Below, one piece after another: positions 27,732-38,616 of a stretch of DNA of 64,000 nt. Position 1 is the stretch's first letter, and every line of letters starts with the position of its first letter. The notes below the pieces were generated by a model. It saw only the letters and a list, made by a program, of their open reading frames with translations, searched no databases and was not told the origin of the DNA. The translations under genes and the position numbers were made by a program. The DNA is from Flavobacterium amniphilum (GTDB taxonomy: Bacteria > Bacteroidota > Bacteroidia > Flavobacteriales > Flavobacteriaceae), in the NCBI RefSeq assembly GCF_023634845.1, contig NZ_JAMLJL010000004.1:186001-250000 (forward strand). Direction: 5' to 3'.

Positions 27732-28037
27732 TCACACTTTGATTTCTACCTCAACCCCACTTGGAAGCTCCAATTTCATTAGAGCGTCGATTGTTTTTGA
27801 AGATGAAGAATAGATATCTAATAATCTTTTGTACGACATTACTTCAAATTGCTCTCTCGACTTCTTGTTAACGTGCGGAGAACGTAATACAGTAAAAATC
27901 TTTTTGTTTGTTGGCAATGGAATTGGACCAGTTACCACAGCTCCTGTACTCTTTACAGTTTTTACGATTTTCTCTGCTGATTTATCAACCAACATATGAT
28001 CGTAAGATTTTAATTTTATTCTGATTTTTTGACTCAT
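27732..28037 (-). CDS. rpsJ: 30S ribosomal protein S10
   Basis: A 101-residue S10 ([40 protein letters not shown]). It follows fusA by 11 nt and so belongs to the rpsL-rpsG-fusA unit rather than to the rplC unit. tuf, which often lies between fusA and rpsJ, is absent here. Confidence 0.98.
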   Translation of the reverse strand: MSQKIRIKLKSYDHMLVDKSAEKIVKTVKSTGAVVTGPIPLPTNKKIFTVLRSPHVNKKSREQFEVMSYKRLLDIYSSSSKTIDALMKLELPSGVEVEIKV

Positions 28038-28048
28038 TTTCTTAAAAA

Positions 28049-30193
28049 TTAAGCGTTACCTTTTGCTTTCTTAATTACCTCATCTGAAATATTAGATGGA
28101 GTTTGCTCATAGTGAGAGAATTCCATAGTTGAAGTAGCACGACCTGAAGATAAAGTTCTCAAAGTAGTTACATATCCAAACATTTCTGATAAAGGCACAT
28201 TAGCCTTAATAGTTTTAGCACCAGCTCTATCACCCATGTCATTAACCTGACCGCGACGACGGTTCAAGTCACCTACGATATCACCCATATTTTCTTCCGG
28301 AGTGATAACTTCGATTTTCATGATTGGCTCAAGAATTACAGCACCAGCAGCTTTAGCAACTTCTTTGTATCCCATCTTAGCCGCCAATTCGAATGATAAT
28401 GCATCCGAATCCACCGCGTGGTAAGATCCATCCAATAAAGTTACTTTTAAGCTATCTACAGCGTATCCAGCCAAAGGTCCTGTTTTCATTGCTTCTCTGA
28501 ATCCTTTTTCAACTGCAGGAACATACTCTTTCGGTACGTTACCACCTTTTACTTCATTCACGAAAGTTAAACCGATCGCACCAGCTTCAGCAGGCTCTAA
28601 ACGGAAAACGATATCACCAAATTTACCACGTCCACCAGATTGTTTTTTATAAACTTCTCTGTGTTGCGCAGGCTTAGTGAAAGCTTCTTTGTACTCAACC
28701 TGAGGCTCACCTTGGTTAACCTCAACTTTGAATTCACGTTTCATACGATCCACCAAGATATCCAAGTGAAGCTCACCCATACCAGAGATGATAGTCTGAC
28801 CTGAAGCCTCATCAGTTCTAACTGTAAACGTCGGATCTTCCTCAGCTAATTTAGCTAAAGCCATACCCATCTTATCTACATCAGCTTTTGTTTTAGGCTC
28901 GATCGCAATACCAATTACCGGATCAGGGAATTTCATAGACTCAAGAATGATTGGATGTTTTTCATCACACATTGTATCTCCAGTCTTGATATCTTTAAAT
29001 CCTACAGCAGCTCCAATATCTCCAGCCTCGATGTATTCGATTGGATTTTGTTTGTTAGCGTGCATTTGGTAGATACGAGAAATACGCTCTTTGTTTCCTG
29101 AACGTGTATTCAAGATATAAGAACCAGCATCTAAACGACCAGAATAAGCACGGAAGAAAGCCAAACGACCTACATAAGGGTCGGTAGCAATTTTAAATGC
29201 CAAAGCAGCAAACGGCTCTTTTACATCTGGACGACGTAAGATTTTAGTTTGATCTTCTTCTAATAAATCTTGATCATCAGGGTGAATACCTTCAATACCT
29301 TCTTTATCCAAAGGAGATGGCAAATATTTACATACTGCATCCAACATGAACTGAACACCTTTGTTTTTGAAAGATGAACCAGCAATCATCGGGATGATAG
29401 CCATGTCAATTGTAGCAGCTCTTAATGCAGCATTGATTTCGTCCTCAGTGATCGAGTTCTCATCTTCCATATATTTGTCAAGTAGATTTTCATCATACTC
29501 AGCAACTGCTTCAATTAAGATTGATCTGTATTCTTTTACTTCATCAACCATATCAGCCGGAATATCAACAATATCAAAAGTCGCCCCTTGAGTTGCATCA
29601 TGCCAAACGATAGCTTGATTTTTTACTAAGTCAACTACTCCTTTAAAATCGTTTTCTTCACCAATTGGCAAAGTAATTGCAACAGCGTTAGATTTTAACA
29701 TATCCCTAACTTGTTGACAAACGTTTAAGAAGTTAGAACCTTGACGGTCCATTTTATTTACGAATCCCATACGAGGAACTCTATATTGATCAGCAAGTCT
29801 CCAGTTAGTTTCTGATTGAGGCTCAACACCATCTACTGCAGAAAATAAGAAAACTAAACCATCCAATACACGTAACGAACGGTTTACCTCTACAGTAAAG
29901 TCAACGTGTCCCGGAGTATCAATAATATTAAAGTGGTATGGTTTTGAATCGGCAACTAACTTACCTTGCTCAGTTGGAAAACTCCACTCACAAGTTGTAG
30001 CAGCAGAAGTAATTGTAATACCTCTTTCTTGCTCTTGCGCCATCCAGTCCATTGTTGCAGCACCATCATGTACTTCACCAATTTTGTGTGATTTTCCAGT
30101 GTAAAATAAAATACGCTCTGTAGTAGTAGTTTTTCCTGCATCAATGTGAGCAGCAATACCGATATTTCTTGTGAATTTTAAATCTCTAGCCAT
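28049..30193 (-). CDS. fusA: Elongation factor G
   Basis: A 714-residue translational GTPase. The G domain has [14 protein letters not shown] (P-loop), [12 protein letters not shown] and NKMDRQGSN. The later domains have [19 protein letters not shown] (domain III) and the domain IV/V motifs [16 protein letters not shown] and [19 protein letters not shown]. It catalyses ribosome translocation. It is 11 nt downstream of rpsG. No close paralogue is seen in the window. Confidence 0.98.
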   Translation of the reverse strand: MARDLKFTRNIGIAAHIDAGKTTTTERILFYTGKSHKIGEVHDGAATMDWMAQEQERGITITSAATTCEWSFPTEQGKLVADSKPYHFNIIDTPGHVDFTVEVNRSLRVLDGLVFLFSAVDGVEPQSETNWRLADQYRVPRMGFVNKMDRQGSNFLNVCQQVRDMLKSNAVAITLPIGEENDFKGVVDLVKNQAIVWHDATQGATFDIVDIPADMVDEVKEYRSILIEAVAEYDENLLDKYMEDENSITEDEINAALRAATIDMAIIPMIAGSSFKNKGVQFMLDAVCKYLPSPLDKEGIEGIHPDDQDLLEEDQTKILRRPDVKEPFAALAFKIATDPYVGRLAFFRAYSGRLDAGSYILNTRSGNKERISRIYQMHANKQNPIEYIEAGDIGAAVGFKDIKTGDTMCDEKHPIILESMKFPDPVIGIAIEPKTKADVDKMGMALAKLAEEDPTFTVRTDEASGQTIISGMGELHLDILVDRMKREFKVEVNQGEPQVEYKEAFTKPAQHREVYKKQSGGRGKFGDIVFRLEPAEAGAIGLTFVNEVKGGNVPKEYVPAVEKGFREAMKTGPLAGYAVDSLKVTLLDGSYHAVDSDALSFELAAKMGYKEVAKAAGAVILEPIMKIEVITPEENMGDIVGDLNRRRGQVNDMGDRAGAKTIKANVPLSEMFGYVTTLRTLSSGRATSTMEFSHYEQTPSNISDEVIKKAKGNA

Positions 30194-30204
30194 TTCTTTA
30201 TGAA

Positions 30205-30681
30205 TTAAAATCTAAAGTGAGAGAATGCTTTATTAGCATCTGCCATTTTGTGAGTATCCATTCTTTTCTTAACAGCTGCACCTTCTTCTTTAGCTGCTGC
30301 TAAAATTTCAGAAGCAAGTTTACCTGCCATAGATTTCTCATTTCTTTTTCTTGCATAAAGGATTAACCATTTCATCGCCATAGAAATTTTTCTATCCGGA
30401 CGAATTTGCATTGGGATTTGGAAAGTAGCTCCACCCACTCTACGCGAACGCACTTCTACGTGAGGCATAACATTAGTCAATGCATCTTTCCAAAGTTCTA
30501 AAGCTGATTTCTCAGCATCTTGCTTTTTAGATTCTACGATATCCAATGCATCATAAAATACTGCAAAAGCAGTCGATTTCTTACCATCCCACATTAAGTT
30601 GTTCACAAAACGTGTTACTAATTGATCGTTAAATTTCGGATCTGGTAAAAGTGGTCTTTTCTTTGCCGCTCTTTTTCTCAT
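30205..30681 (-). CDS. rpsG: 30S ribosomal protein S7
   Basis: A 158-residue S7 with [20 protein letters not shown] and the signature [20 protein letters not shown]. It nucleates the 30S head. Second gene of the str unit. Confidence 0.98.
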   Translation of the reverse strand: MRKRAAKKRPLLPDPKFNDQLVTRFVNNLMWDGKKSTAFAVFYDALDIVESKKQDAEKSALELWKDALTNVMPHVEVRSRRVGGATFQIPMQIRPDRKISMAMKWLILYARKRNEKSMAGKLASEILAAAKEEGAAVKKRMDTHKMADANKAFSHFRF

Positions 30682-30706
30682 GTCTTTTTCTTAAAAGTTT
30701 AAAAAA

Positions 30707-31090
30707 TTACTTTTTAGCGTCTTTAGGTCTCTTAGCACCATATTTAGATCTTCTTTGAGTTCTACCGTTAACTCCGGCAGTATCCAAAGCACCACGTACG
30801 ATGTGGTATCTAACACCTGGTAAATCTTTTACCCTTCCGCCTCTAACTAATACTATCGAGTGCTCTTGCAGATTGTGTCCTTCTCCCGGGATGTAAGCAT
30901 TCACTTCATTTCCATTAGTCAAACGTACACGCGCAACTTTACGCATTGCAGAGTTTGGTTTTTTTGGAGTAGTAGTGTAAACACGCGTACAAACACCTCT
31001 TCTTTGAGGACAAGAATCCAAAGCAGCCGATTTAGACTTCTTAGTCATTTGGGCTCTCCCTGTTCTTACTAATTGTTGAATTGTTGGCAT
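30707..31090 (-). CDS. rpsL: 30S ribosomal protein S12
   Basis: A 127-residue S12 with [20 protein letters not shown], the decoding loop [20 protein letters not shown] and the second loop [20 protein letters not shown]. Lys is present at the positions of the two loops linked to streptomycin sensitivity (TPKKPNS and GGRVKDLPG). First gene of the str unit, about 55 nt behind its promoter. Confidence 0.98.
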   Translation of the reverse strand: MPTIQQLVRTGRAQMTKKSKSAALDSCPQRRGVCTRVYTTTPKKPNSAMRKVARVRLTNGNEVNAYIPGEGHNLQEHSIVLVRGGRVKDLPGVRYHIVRGALDTAGVNGRTQRRSKYGAKRPKDAKK

Positions 31091-31142
31091 AATTAAATAC
31101 TAAAAATTACTTGTTTATAAAATCCCGCATTTTACGGGGTTG

Positions 31143-31172
31143 CAAATGTATATATTATTTTTGTAAAAACAA
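31143..31172 (-). promoter_or_regulatory. Promoter of the rpsL-rpsG-fusA-rpsJ unit
   Basis: On the minus strand TTG (31172-31170), exactly 19 nt and TACATTTG (31150-31143) form a full promoter. In the leader, CCCG (31124-31127) and CGGG (31135-31138) can form a short hairpin about 34 nt before the rpsL start. Confidence 0.8.
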
Positions 31173-31258
31173 ACTGTAATTTATTAATTTTCAGCACAGT
31201 TCTTTTTCAAGTACTGTTTCTGGTTTTTTTACGTTATTTTTATCCAAAAATATCTTCA

Positions 31259-32926
31259 TTGCAGCACAGAATTCTATTTTTATTCCTCCTTTTCAGCCTC
31301 CAAAATGGTTTTGGACAACAATTTTATTTCAAAATAATTTCAGAAAACCAAAAGGAAAACAAAATCATTGACAGCGTCGGTTATACAAAAAAACACACCG
31401 CTGTTAAATCCATATTAGAGGAAGAAAAAAAATTCAAACAAAAAATTAATACCATTGGTTTTTTTGAAGCCACTTATGAAAATCTCAAAAAAACCAATGA
31501 TTCAACTTTTCAGCTTTCAGTAAAACTGGGCAATCAAATTCAATTCACCAATATCTACATCAGCAATCGGATCAAAAGAGAAAATCCTTCAATATTTCCT
31601 TCTGAAAAAGATACTGTCATAGTTAAAACATCGGAAGTAGAAAACTACCTCAACCAACTTTTGGCCCGTTTTGAAAAAAGCGGTTATCCGTTGGCAAAAC
31701 TAAGACTAAAAAACTTACAACAGAAAGGACAAAATCTATTTGCTGAACTTGAAATTACTAATGAAAAGAAACGCAAATTGGATCAAATCATCATTAACGG
31801 CTACGAAAAATTCCCCAAAAGCCATTCCAAAAATTTAATCCGCTTGTATCGTAATAAAATTTTCAATCAGGAGAATTTAAAGCAACTTCACACGGATATT
31901 TCAAAATTCCGATTTGTTAAACAGACACGTTTCCCTGAAATTTTATTCACCAAAGATTCAACTAAAGTTTATGTCTATTTAGAAAAAAATAAAGCCAATT
32001 CCTTTGACGGCTTCATCGGTTTCACCAATAACGAACAGAAAAAAATTGTCTTTAACGGCTATCTGGATCTACAATTACAAAACCTTATAAACGGAGGAGA
32101 AAAAATAAACATCTTCTGGAAAAGCGACGGAAATAATCAGAGAACATTCAACGCATCAACCGAATTACCCTATATTTTCCAATCCCCACTTGGAATAAAA
32201 GCCCAACTCAATATTTTTAAACAGGATTCCACTTTTCAAAACACACAAACTAATTTAGATCTAGGTTACTATTTCAATTATAACACCCGGGCTTATTTAG
32301 GTTATCAGGAAACCGAATCCAGCGACATTCAAAATACAAACAGTTCCACTCTGAGCGATTTCAGCAATCAGTTTTTTACGGCACAATTCGAATACTTCAA
32401 CTATGATCCGGATTCGTTTTTATTTCCGGATAAATCATCAGTAAAAATCAAAATCGGTACCGGAAAAAGAGATGCTGTTGAATATAATAACAAACAGGTT
32501 TTAGCCAGGTTTGATGTCTTTCATAATTTTTACTTAAATCCTAAAAACATTTTTTTTGTAAAATCACAGAATACATACCTCAAAAGCGATCATTATCTCA
32601 CCAATGAATTATTCAGACTTGGCGGAATCAATTCAATCAGAGGCTTCAACGAAAACAGTTTACAAGGCAATTTCTTTTCATCAATCCTGACCGAATACCG
32701 CTACTTACCCACCCCGAATTTATACCTTCATTCCATAATCGATTACGGATACATCCAAGACAAATCAACAAATCAAAACAAAAGTCTCCTTGGACTTGGA
32801 TTCGGATTTGGATTACTCAGCAAAAACGGCTTATTCAATCTGGTTTACGCCAATGGAAGCTACAAAAACCAACCGGTAAAACTTTCCAACTCTATCGTTC
32901 AGATAAGTTTCAAAGCCAATTTCTAA
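31259..32926 (+). CDS. Omp85/TamA-like outer-membrane protein
   Basis: A 555-residue exported protein. The N-terminal half has POTRA-like segments (for example the stretch around IIINGYEKFPKSHSKNLIR, about residues 178-196). The C-terminal half is a beta-barrel with the Omp85 loop-6 type motif RLGGINSIRGFNENSL (IRGF in place of VRGF/Y) and ends in a strand with terminal Phe (IVQISFKANF). The only start giving a signal peptide is TTG at 31259 (QHRILFLFLLFSLQNGFGQ follows); no in-frame ATG lies upstream before a stop. It is divergent from rpsL and stands alone. It may insert or secrete surface proteins; the client is unknown. Confidence 0.85.
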   Translation: MQHRILFLFLLFSLQNGFGQQFYFKIISENQKENKIIDSVGYTKKHTAVKSILEEEKKFKQKINTIGFFEATYENLKKTNDSTFQLSVKLGNQIQFTNIYISNRIKRENPSIFPSEKDTVIVKTSEVENYLNQLLARFEKSGYPLAKLRLKNLQQKGQNLFAELEITNEKKRKLDQIIINGYEKFPKSHSKNLIRLYRNKIFNQENLKQLHTDISKFRFVKQTRFPEILFTKDSTKVYVYLEKNKANSFDGFIGFTNNEQKKIVFNGYLDLQLQNLINGGEKINIFWKSDGNNQRTFNASTELPYIFQSPLGIKAQLNIFKQDSTFQNTQTNLDLGYYFNYNTRAYLGYQETESSDIQNTNSSTLSDFSNQFFTAQFEYFNYDPDSFLFPDKSSVKIKIGTGKRDAVEYNNKQVLARFDVFHNFYLNPKNIFFVKSQNTYLKSDHYLTNELFRLGGINSIRGFNENSLQGNFFSSILTEYRYLPTPNLYLHSIIDYGYIQDKSTNQNKSLLGLGFGFGLLSKNGLFNLVYANGSYKNQPVKLSNSIVQISFKANF

Positions 32927-33073
32927 CCCAACACTATTTCCATCCTTATATTGATAGACTAAAAACTGCAGTTTGTAGCCAAAGTACTACCTTTCATATA
33001 ACTCTACAGTAATATTGTTTGAAATTAATTTCCAGAATTAACCCTTCTAAATAATTATAAATTCAAACAAGTC

Positions 33074-36000
33074 ATGAAATCGAAATTCAAATGGATGATT
33101 GCGCTCTTTGTCGCGCTCTTTGTGCAAATGGCATTTGCACAGGAAAAGACAATTTCAGGTGTTGTATCTGACAACGCCGGCCCTTTACCCGGAGTAAATG
33201 TTGTCGTAAAAGGAACTACAAAAGGAGTTCAGACAAATTTTGACGGAAGTTATACAATCAAAGCACAGGAAAGTGAAGTTTTAGTTTTCTCATTTATGGG
33301 TATGGTTGACATATCCAGAACAATTGGAGCTTCAAACACCATCAATGTTGTTATGCGTGAAGACGCCAAAGTCTTAAACGAAGTTGTTGTTACTGCTTTG
33401 GGTGTTGGCCGTGAAAAAAAATCATTAGGCTATGGTACACAAAAAATAGACGGTAGCGAAGTTTCTAAAGGCCCTACAAGTAATTTCATCAATGGTTTAT
33501 CTGGTAAAGTTGCCGGACTTCAGATCAAAAACAACAATAACATGGGCGGATCTACCAATGTTGTGATTAGGGGCTTTAAGTCAATCAGCTCGAATAACCA
33601 GGCTTTATTCGTTATTGACGGTGTTCCGGTAGACAACTCAAACACCAACACAAATTTACAGCAAACTGGTACAATTGGATATGATTACGGTAATGCAGCT
33701 GCAGATATCAATCCGAATGATATTGAAAGCATCAACGTATTAAAAGGTGCTGCCGCAACTGCTTTGTACGGATCAAGAGCCGCTAACGGAGCAATCATGA
33801 TTACCACTAAAAAAGGAAAAAACAGCCAAAAGGGAATTGGTATTACTTTAGATTCAGGCGTTAGCATCGGTAAAGTTGACAAATCAACGTTTGCCAGCTA
33901 TCAAACCAAATACGGACAAGGGTATGCTCCTTCATTCAGAACTGCCTTTGACGTTGATGGAGACGGAGTCAATGATTTAGTTGTAAGAACTAATCATGAT
34001 GCTTCATATGGACCTGCTTACGATTCAAATTTAATGGTATACGGATGGGATTCATTCATTCCTGAATCACCATACTACAAAACTGCACGCCCTTGGGAAA
34101 TTGCAAAAAACGGTGCTATTACTTTTTTCAAATCTCCGGTAGCTACAACAAACACATTGTCGCTTAACGGTGCAAATGAAAAAGGAAGCTTTGCTCTGTC
34201 ATACACAAATATGATTTCAACTGGTCTTTTACCAAACAGCAAACAGGATAAAAACTCATTTATCGGAAATGCAAGCTTGAAATTAAACGACAAGATCACT
34301 GCAAATTTCATGGGTAATTATATCTACACCAAAACATTGGGAAGAAACGGAACCGGTTACTTAGGAAACATTGTTTCAAATTTCAGACAATGGTGGGCTA
34401 CAAATGCAGACATTAAGGAATTAGAAGACATTTATACAAAACATAAACAAAATTATACATGGAACGCTAACAACCCTAATAACACATCACCAGCTTATTG
34501 GAACAACCCATACTTTGACCGTTTTGAAAATTATCAGAATGACAGCAGAAACCGTTTCATTGGAAACACTTCATTAAGTTACAAATTCAATGATTGGTTA
34601 GATGCCATGGGAAGAATATCGGTAGATACATATGGGCAAATCCAGGAAGAAAGAAGAGCGTATGGTTCATATGCCGGCGATCCGTTTGGTATTTCACAAA
34701 CAAATGACCCTGCAGGTTACCAAAGATTCAACAGAAATTACACTGAGTTCAACTATGACTTAATGTTAAATTTCAACAAAAACCTGACTCCTGACCTTAA
34801 CCTTAAAGGTATTGCCGGTATAAGCTTAAGAAGACAACACATTAGTTCAATTTTAGCTTCTACATCAGGCGGGCTTATTGTTCCGGGAATCTATTCACTT
34901 TCAAATTCATTGAACCCGGTTGAAAAACCAGTTGAATTTGAAGCAAAACAAGGTGTAAATGGCTACTATGTAAGTGCCTCTTTAGGATACAAAGACACTT
35001 ATTATGTTGATGCAACTATGAGGAGAGATGTTGCTTCTACCCTTCCGGTAAACAACAATGAATATTATTATCCATCAGTTTCATCAAGTATTTTATTTTC
35101 AAATCTTGTTAAACAAGACTGGTTGGATTTAGGTAAATTGAGACTTGGTTATGCAGAAGTAGGTAACGATGCCCGCTTTGCAATCCTAAAAGACACCTAT
35201 GTAAGTGTAACACCGTTCACTTCTCCTTTATTTTCGGTACCAAACGTCAAAAACAACCCGAATTTAAAGCCTGAAAGAACAAAAAGCTGGGAAGCCGGTT
35301 TAGAAATGCAATTCTTTAAAAAGAGATTCGGATTTGATTTATCAGCATATAAAACCAACACAATCAACCAAATCGTTAACATCCCTGTATCAGAATCAAC
35401 AGGTGTAACGCAAGTTTTCAAAAACGTTGGTAAAATTGAAAACAAAGGATTGGAAGCTATTGTTAACATCACACCGGTTGTTAATGACAATTTCAAATGG
35501 GATGTAGCTGTAAACTGGTCAATGAACCGTAACAAAGTATTGGAATTAGACGAAGGAATTGAAAACTATCAATTAGGACAGTTTCAAGGTGGTATTTCAA
35601 TTAATGCGTCAATTGGAAAACCTTACGGTACAATCCAGGGAACTGATTATGTGTATTTAAACGGACAAAGAGTTGTTGATGCAACAACAGGAAAATATTT
35701 GATTTCACCTACAAACGATAACGTAATCGGTAATTTCACTCCGGATTGGAATGGTGGTATCAACAATAAATTTTCTTACGGGAACTTATCATTCAGTTTC
35801 TTAGTTGACATGCAAAAAGGCGGTGATGTATTCTCTTTGGACAGATGGTACGGAGAAGGAACTGGATTGTACGGAAATACTGTTTTCACAAACGACTTAG
35901 GAAATCCGGTTCGTAATTCTTTAGCTGACGGTGGAGGTGTAATTCTTCCGGGAGTTTTCGCAGATGGTACACCGAATGATATCAGAATTGACACCAGCAC

Positions 36001-36298
36001 AGGAACAGACGGCTATTTCGGATATTTAGGTTCAGCAAATTCCGATTATGTTTATGATGCATCTTACATCAAATTAAGAGAGGTAACTTTAGGATATTCT
36101 TTACCTAAAAAATTCTTAGGTGATAAAATTCAGGATGTGTACTTTGGAGTAACAGGTTCTAACTTATGGATTATACACAAAAACCTTCCTGACGCAGATC
36201 CGGAATCAGGTTTAAGCTCAGGAAACCTACAAGGATTCCAGTCAGGTGTATTACCAACGACCCGCAATATTGCTTTCAATTTAAAAGTTAAATTCTAA
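33074..36298 (+). CDS. SusC/RagA family TonB-linked outer-membrane protein
   Basis: A 1074-residue TonB-dependent transporter. Signal peptide residues 1-22 (ending QMAFA), then a carboxypeptidase-D regulatory-like domain (ISGVVSDNAGPLPGVNVVVK onward, about 26-105), then a plug domain with GLQIKNNNNMGGSTNVVIRG, VIDGVPVDNS and the SusC-type INVLKGAAATALYGSRAANG, then the barrel. It forms a transport complex with the SusD-like lipoprotein encoded 11 nt downstream. No glycoside hydrolase, regulator or sensor is adjacent, so the substrate (glycan or peptide) cannot be named. Confidence 0.95.
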   Translation: MKSKFKWMIALFVALFVQMAFAQEKTISGVVSDNAGPLPGVNVVVKGTTKGVQTNFDGSYTIKAQESEVLVFSFMGMVDISRTIGASNTINVVMREDAKVLNEVVVTALGVGREKKSLGYGTQKIDGSEVSKGPTSNFINGLSGKVAGLQIKNNNNMGGSTNVVIRGFKSISSNNQALFVIDGVPVDNSNTNTNLQQTGTIGYDYGNAAADINPNDIESINVLKGAAATALYGSRAANGAIMITTKKGKNSQKGIGITLDSGVSIGKVDKSTFASYQTKYGQGYAPSFRTAFDVDGDGVNDLVVRTNHDASYGPAYDSNLMVYGWDSFIPESPYYKTARPWEIAKNGAITFFKSPVATTNTLSLNGANEKGSFALSYTNMISTGLLPNSKQDKNSFIGNASLKLNDKITANFMGNYIYTKTLGRNGTGYLGNIVSNFRQWWATNADIKELEDIYTKHKQNYTWNANNPNNTSPAYWNNPYFDRFENYQNDSRNRFIGNTSLSYKFNDWLDAMGRISVDTYGQIQEERRAYGSYAGDPFGISQTNDPAGYQRFNRNYTEFNYDLMLNFNKNLTPDLNLKGIAGISLRRQHISSILASTSGGLIVPGIYSLSNSLNPVEKPVEFEAKQGVNGYYVSASLGYKDTYYVDATMRRDVASTLPVNNNEYYYPSVSSSILFSNLVKQDWLDLGKLRLGYAEVGNDARFAILKDTYVSVTPFTSPLFSVPNVKNNPNLKPERTKSWEAGLEMQFFKKRFGFDLSAYKTNTINQIVNIPVSESTGVTQVFKNVGKIENKGLEAIVNITPVVNDNFKWDVAVNWSMNRNKVLELDEGIENYQLGQFQGGISINASIGKPYGTIQGTDYVYLNGQRVVDATTGKYLISPTNDNVIGNFTPDWNGGINNKFSYGNLSFSFLVDMQKGGDVFSLDRWYGEGTGLYGNTVFTNDLGNPVRNSLADGGGVILPGVFADGTPNDIRIDTSTGTDGYFGYLGSANSDYVYDASYIKLREVTLGYSLPKKFLGDKIQDVYFGVTGSNLWIIHKNLPDADPESGLSSGNLQGFQSGVLPTTRNIAFNLKVKF

Positions 36299-36309
36299 AA
36301 ATTACAGAA

Positions 36310-37791
36310 ATGAAAAAGATATATTTATTCATGGGTCTGGCACTGGCATTTGCTTCTTGTAACGACGATGCCCTTACCAACTTAAATAATGACCCAAAAA
36401 ACCTGACTACAGTTCCGGCCGGTACTTTATTAGGGAACGCAGAGAAAAACCTTTTTGACCAAATGACCAGTACAAATGTAAATGCAAATGTTTTCAGGTT
36501 ATTTGCCCAACACTGGACTGAAACCACATACCTTGACGAATCAAGATATGACGTTTTACAGCGTAACGTTCCTGACAACCACTGGAGAACTCTTTACAGA
36601 GATATCCTAAGAGATTTAAAGGAAGCTTATGACATTACGAACAAGGAGCAACCTTCTTCTCCAAGTGCACAAAAAGTAAAAGACAATAAACTAGCTTTGA
36701 TTGAAGTGTTAAATGTGTATGCATACAGTATTTTAGTGGATACTTATGGAGACATTCCTTACTCAGAATCTCTTGATCCGCTTAACCATCCGTCACCTAA
36801 ATATGACGATGCTAAAACAGTTTACACGAATTTATTTGCAAGATTAGAAGACGCTTTGTCAAAATTGGATGAAAATTACGACAGCTTTGGCGAATATGAT
36901 TTCATTTATGATGGAGATATCGCACATTGGAAAAAATTCGGAAATTCATTAAAACTGCGCATGGCAATCACAATTGCTGATGAACCAACACTTTCGGCCG
37001 TAGCTAAAACGAAAGCAGAAGAAGCAGTAAGCAATGGTATTTTCCAATCAACAGCTGACAGTGCTGTATTACATTATCTGTCAAGTGAGCCAAATTCCAA
37101 TCCGCTATATTCAGATTTAGTGACAAGTGGCAGATATGATTTCGTTGCAGCATCTCCTTTGGTTGACAAAATGAACACACTCAACGATCCAAGACGTGGA
37201 TTATATTTTACAGATGTGAGCGGAGTTTATGTGGGATGTCCTTATGCTGCCGGTGGTGATTTTGAAAATTATTCTTCTGCAGGAGATCCACAGACAAACG
37301 GACCACACACACGTTTGCTTGAGCCAACACTGGAAGGCATCTTACTTGATTACACAGAAGTACAATTCCTTTTAGCCGAAGCTGTCGAAAGAGGATTTTT
37401 AGTAGGCGGAACAGCAGAATCGCATTACAATACTGCAATTACTTCATCAATTATGTATTGGGGAGCTACTAATGCACAGGCTTTAGCTTATTTGACACAA
37501 CCATCTGTAGCCTACACAACTGCTGCAGGAACATGGAGACAAAAAATTGGCGAACAGGCCTGGTTGGGATACTACAACAGAGGTTTTGAAGCCTGGACAA
37601 CATACAGACGATTGGATTATCCTAATTTAATAGCTCCTGCTAACGCAGTTTCAGCTGCCGAAGGAATTGTACCGAAACGATATACATATCCTGTTTTGGA
37701 ACAAACACTGAACGGAGCTAATCATGATGCAGCTTCCAATGCTATTGGAGGTGACAAACTAAAAACCAAATTATTTTGGGATAAATTCTAG
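36310..37791 (+). CDS. SusD/RagB-like outer-membrane lipoprotein
   Basis: A 493-residue lipoprotein with signal MKKIYLFMGLALAFASC (lipid Cys17). It has the SusD-like_2 type start NLNNDPKNLTTVPAGTLLGN, TPR-like helices such as LALIEVLNVYAYSILVDTYG with the GDIPYSES motif, and the late segment EQAWLGYYNRGFEAWTTYRR. It caps the SusC partner and binds ligand at the surface. It is the second and last gene of the unit; a strong terminator follows. Confidence 0.94.
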   Translation: MKKIYLFMGLALAFASCNDDALTNLNNDPKNLTTVPAGTLLGNAEKNLFDQMTSTNVNANVFRLFAQHWTETTYLDESRYDVLQRNVPDNHWRTLYRDILRDLKEAYDITNKEQPSSPSAQKVKDNKLALIEVLNVYAYSILVDTYGDIPYSESLDPLNHPSPKYDDAKTVYTNLFARLEDALSKLDENYDSFGEYDFIYDGDIAHWKKFGNSLKLRMAITIADEPTLSAVAKTKAEEAVSNGIFQSTADSAVLHYLSSEPNSNPLYSDLVTSGRYDFVAASPLVDKMNTLNDPRRGLYFTDVSGVYVGCPYAAGGDFENYSSAGDPQTNGPHTRLLEPTLEGILLDYTEVQFLLAEAVERGFLVGGTAESHYNTAITSSIMYWGATNAQALAYLTQPSVAYTTAAGTWRQKIGEQAWLGYYNRGFEAWTTYRRLDYPNLIAPANAVSAAEGIVPKRYTYPVLEQTLNGANHDAASNAIGGDKLKTKLFWDKF

Positions 37792-37815
37792 TCTATTTGA
37801 GTTGGTTATGTATGA

Positions 37816-37847
37816 AAAACCACTAAGCATTAAAGCTTGGTGGTTTT
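37816..37847 (+). terminator. Terminator of the susCD-like unit
   Basis: AAAACCACTAAGC and GCTTGGTGGTTTT form a 13-bp stem with one G-T pair and a 6-nt loop, followed by more T. It lies 24 nt after the SusD stop. Confidence 0.9.
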
Positions 37848-37851
37848 TTTA

Positions 37852-37859
37852 TATCTTTG
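37852..37859 (+). promoter_or_regulatory. -7 element of rlmB, probable leaderless promoter
   Basis: TATCTTTG lies directly after the preceding terminator and 4 nt (CGCC) before the rlmB ATG at 37864. Transcription should begin at or next to the start codon. No TTG at 19 nt is seen because that position is in the terminator loop. Confidence 0.6.
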
Positions 37860-37863
37860 CGCC

Positions 37864-38598
37864 ATGGAAAAAGAACACCAAATTTTCGGAATAAGAGCAA
37901 TCATTGAAGCGATCAATGCCAAGAAAGAAATTGACAAAGTTTTTATTCAAAAAGAAGCTCAGGGAGACTTGATGCAGGAATTAATGAAAACCATGAAGAA
38001 AAACAACATCAATTTTTCTTATGTTCCTGTTGAAAAATTAAACAAACTTACCCACAATAATCATCAGGGAGCAGTAGCAACCATTGCTCCTATTTCGTTT
38101 CATTCACTTGAAAACTTAGTGGAATCACTTTTGGAAAAAGAAAAGAAACCGTTATTGTTGATTTTGGACCAGTTATCAGACGCACGTAATTTTGGTGCTA
38201 TTATCCGTACAGCCGAATGCACAGGAGTTGACGGAATCATCATCCAGAAACAAGGATCAGCACCAGTAAACGGTGATACAGTAAAAACTTCAGCGGGAGC
38301 AGTGTTTAATGTTCCGATCTGCAAAGTAGACCATATCAAAGATGCTGTTTTTTATCTGCAAGGTTCAGGAATCAAAACGGTTGCTGCCACTGAAAAAACA
38401 GACAATAATATTTACGACATCAACTTTAATGAACCGGTGGCTATCATCATGGGAAGCGAAGACCGTGGTGTAAACCCTTCTGTTTTAAAAATTGTGGATG
38501 AAAAAGCTAAACTTCCAATGTTTGGAACAATCGAATCTTTAAATGTTTCGGTTGCCTGTGGAGCCTTTTTATACGAAACATTACGCCAAAGAATGTAA
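37864..38598 (+). CDS. rlmB: 23S rRNA (guanosine-2'-O-)-methyltransferase RlmB / TrmH family
   Basis: A 244-residue SPOUT methyltransferase. An N-terminal substrate-binding domain (QIFGIRAIIEAINAKKEIDK) precedes the knotted catalytic domain with motif 1 NFGAIIRTAE, motif 2 IIMGSEDRGVN and motif 3 LNVSVACGAFLYE. ATG 37864 (MEKEHQIFGI) is chosen over 37837 because the promoter element lies between the two. The exact rRNA target is by family analogy (G2251 in Escherichia coli); other TrmH-family targets are possible. Confidence 0.92.
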   Translation: MEKEHQIFGIRAIIEAINAKKEIDKVFIQKEAQGDLMQELMKTMKKNNINFSYVPVEKLNKLTHNNHQGAVATIAPISFHSLENLVESLLEKEKKPLLLILDQLSDARNFGAIIRTAECTGVDGIIIQKQGSAPVNGDTVKTSAGAVFNVPICKVDHIKDAVFYLQGSGIKTVAATEKTDNNIYDINFNEPVAIIMGSEDRGVNPSVLKIVDEKAKLPMFGTIESLNVSVACGAFLYETLRQRM

Positions 38599-38616
38599 TT
38601 CCAAAAAAATATGCAC

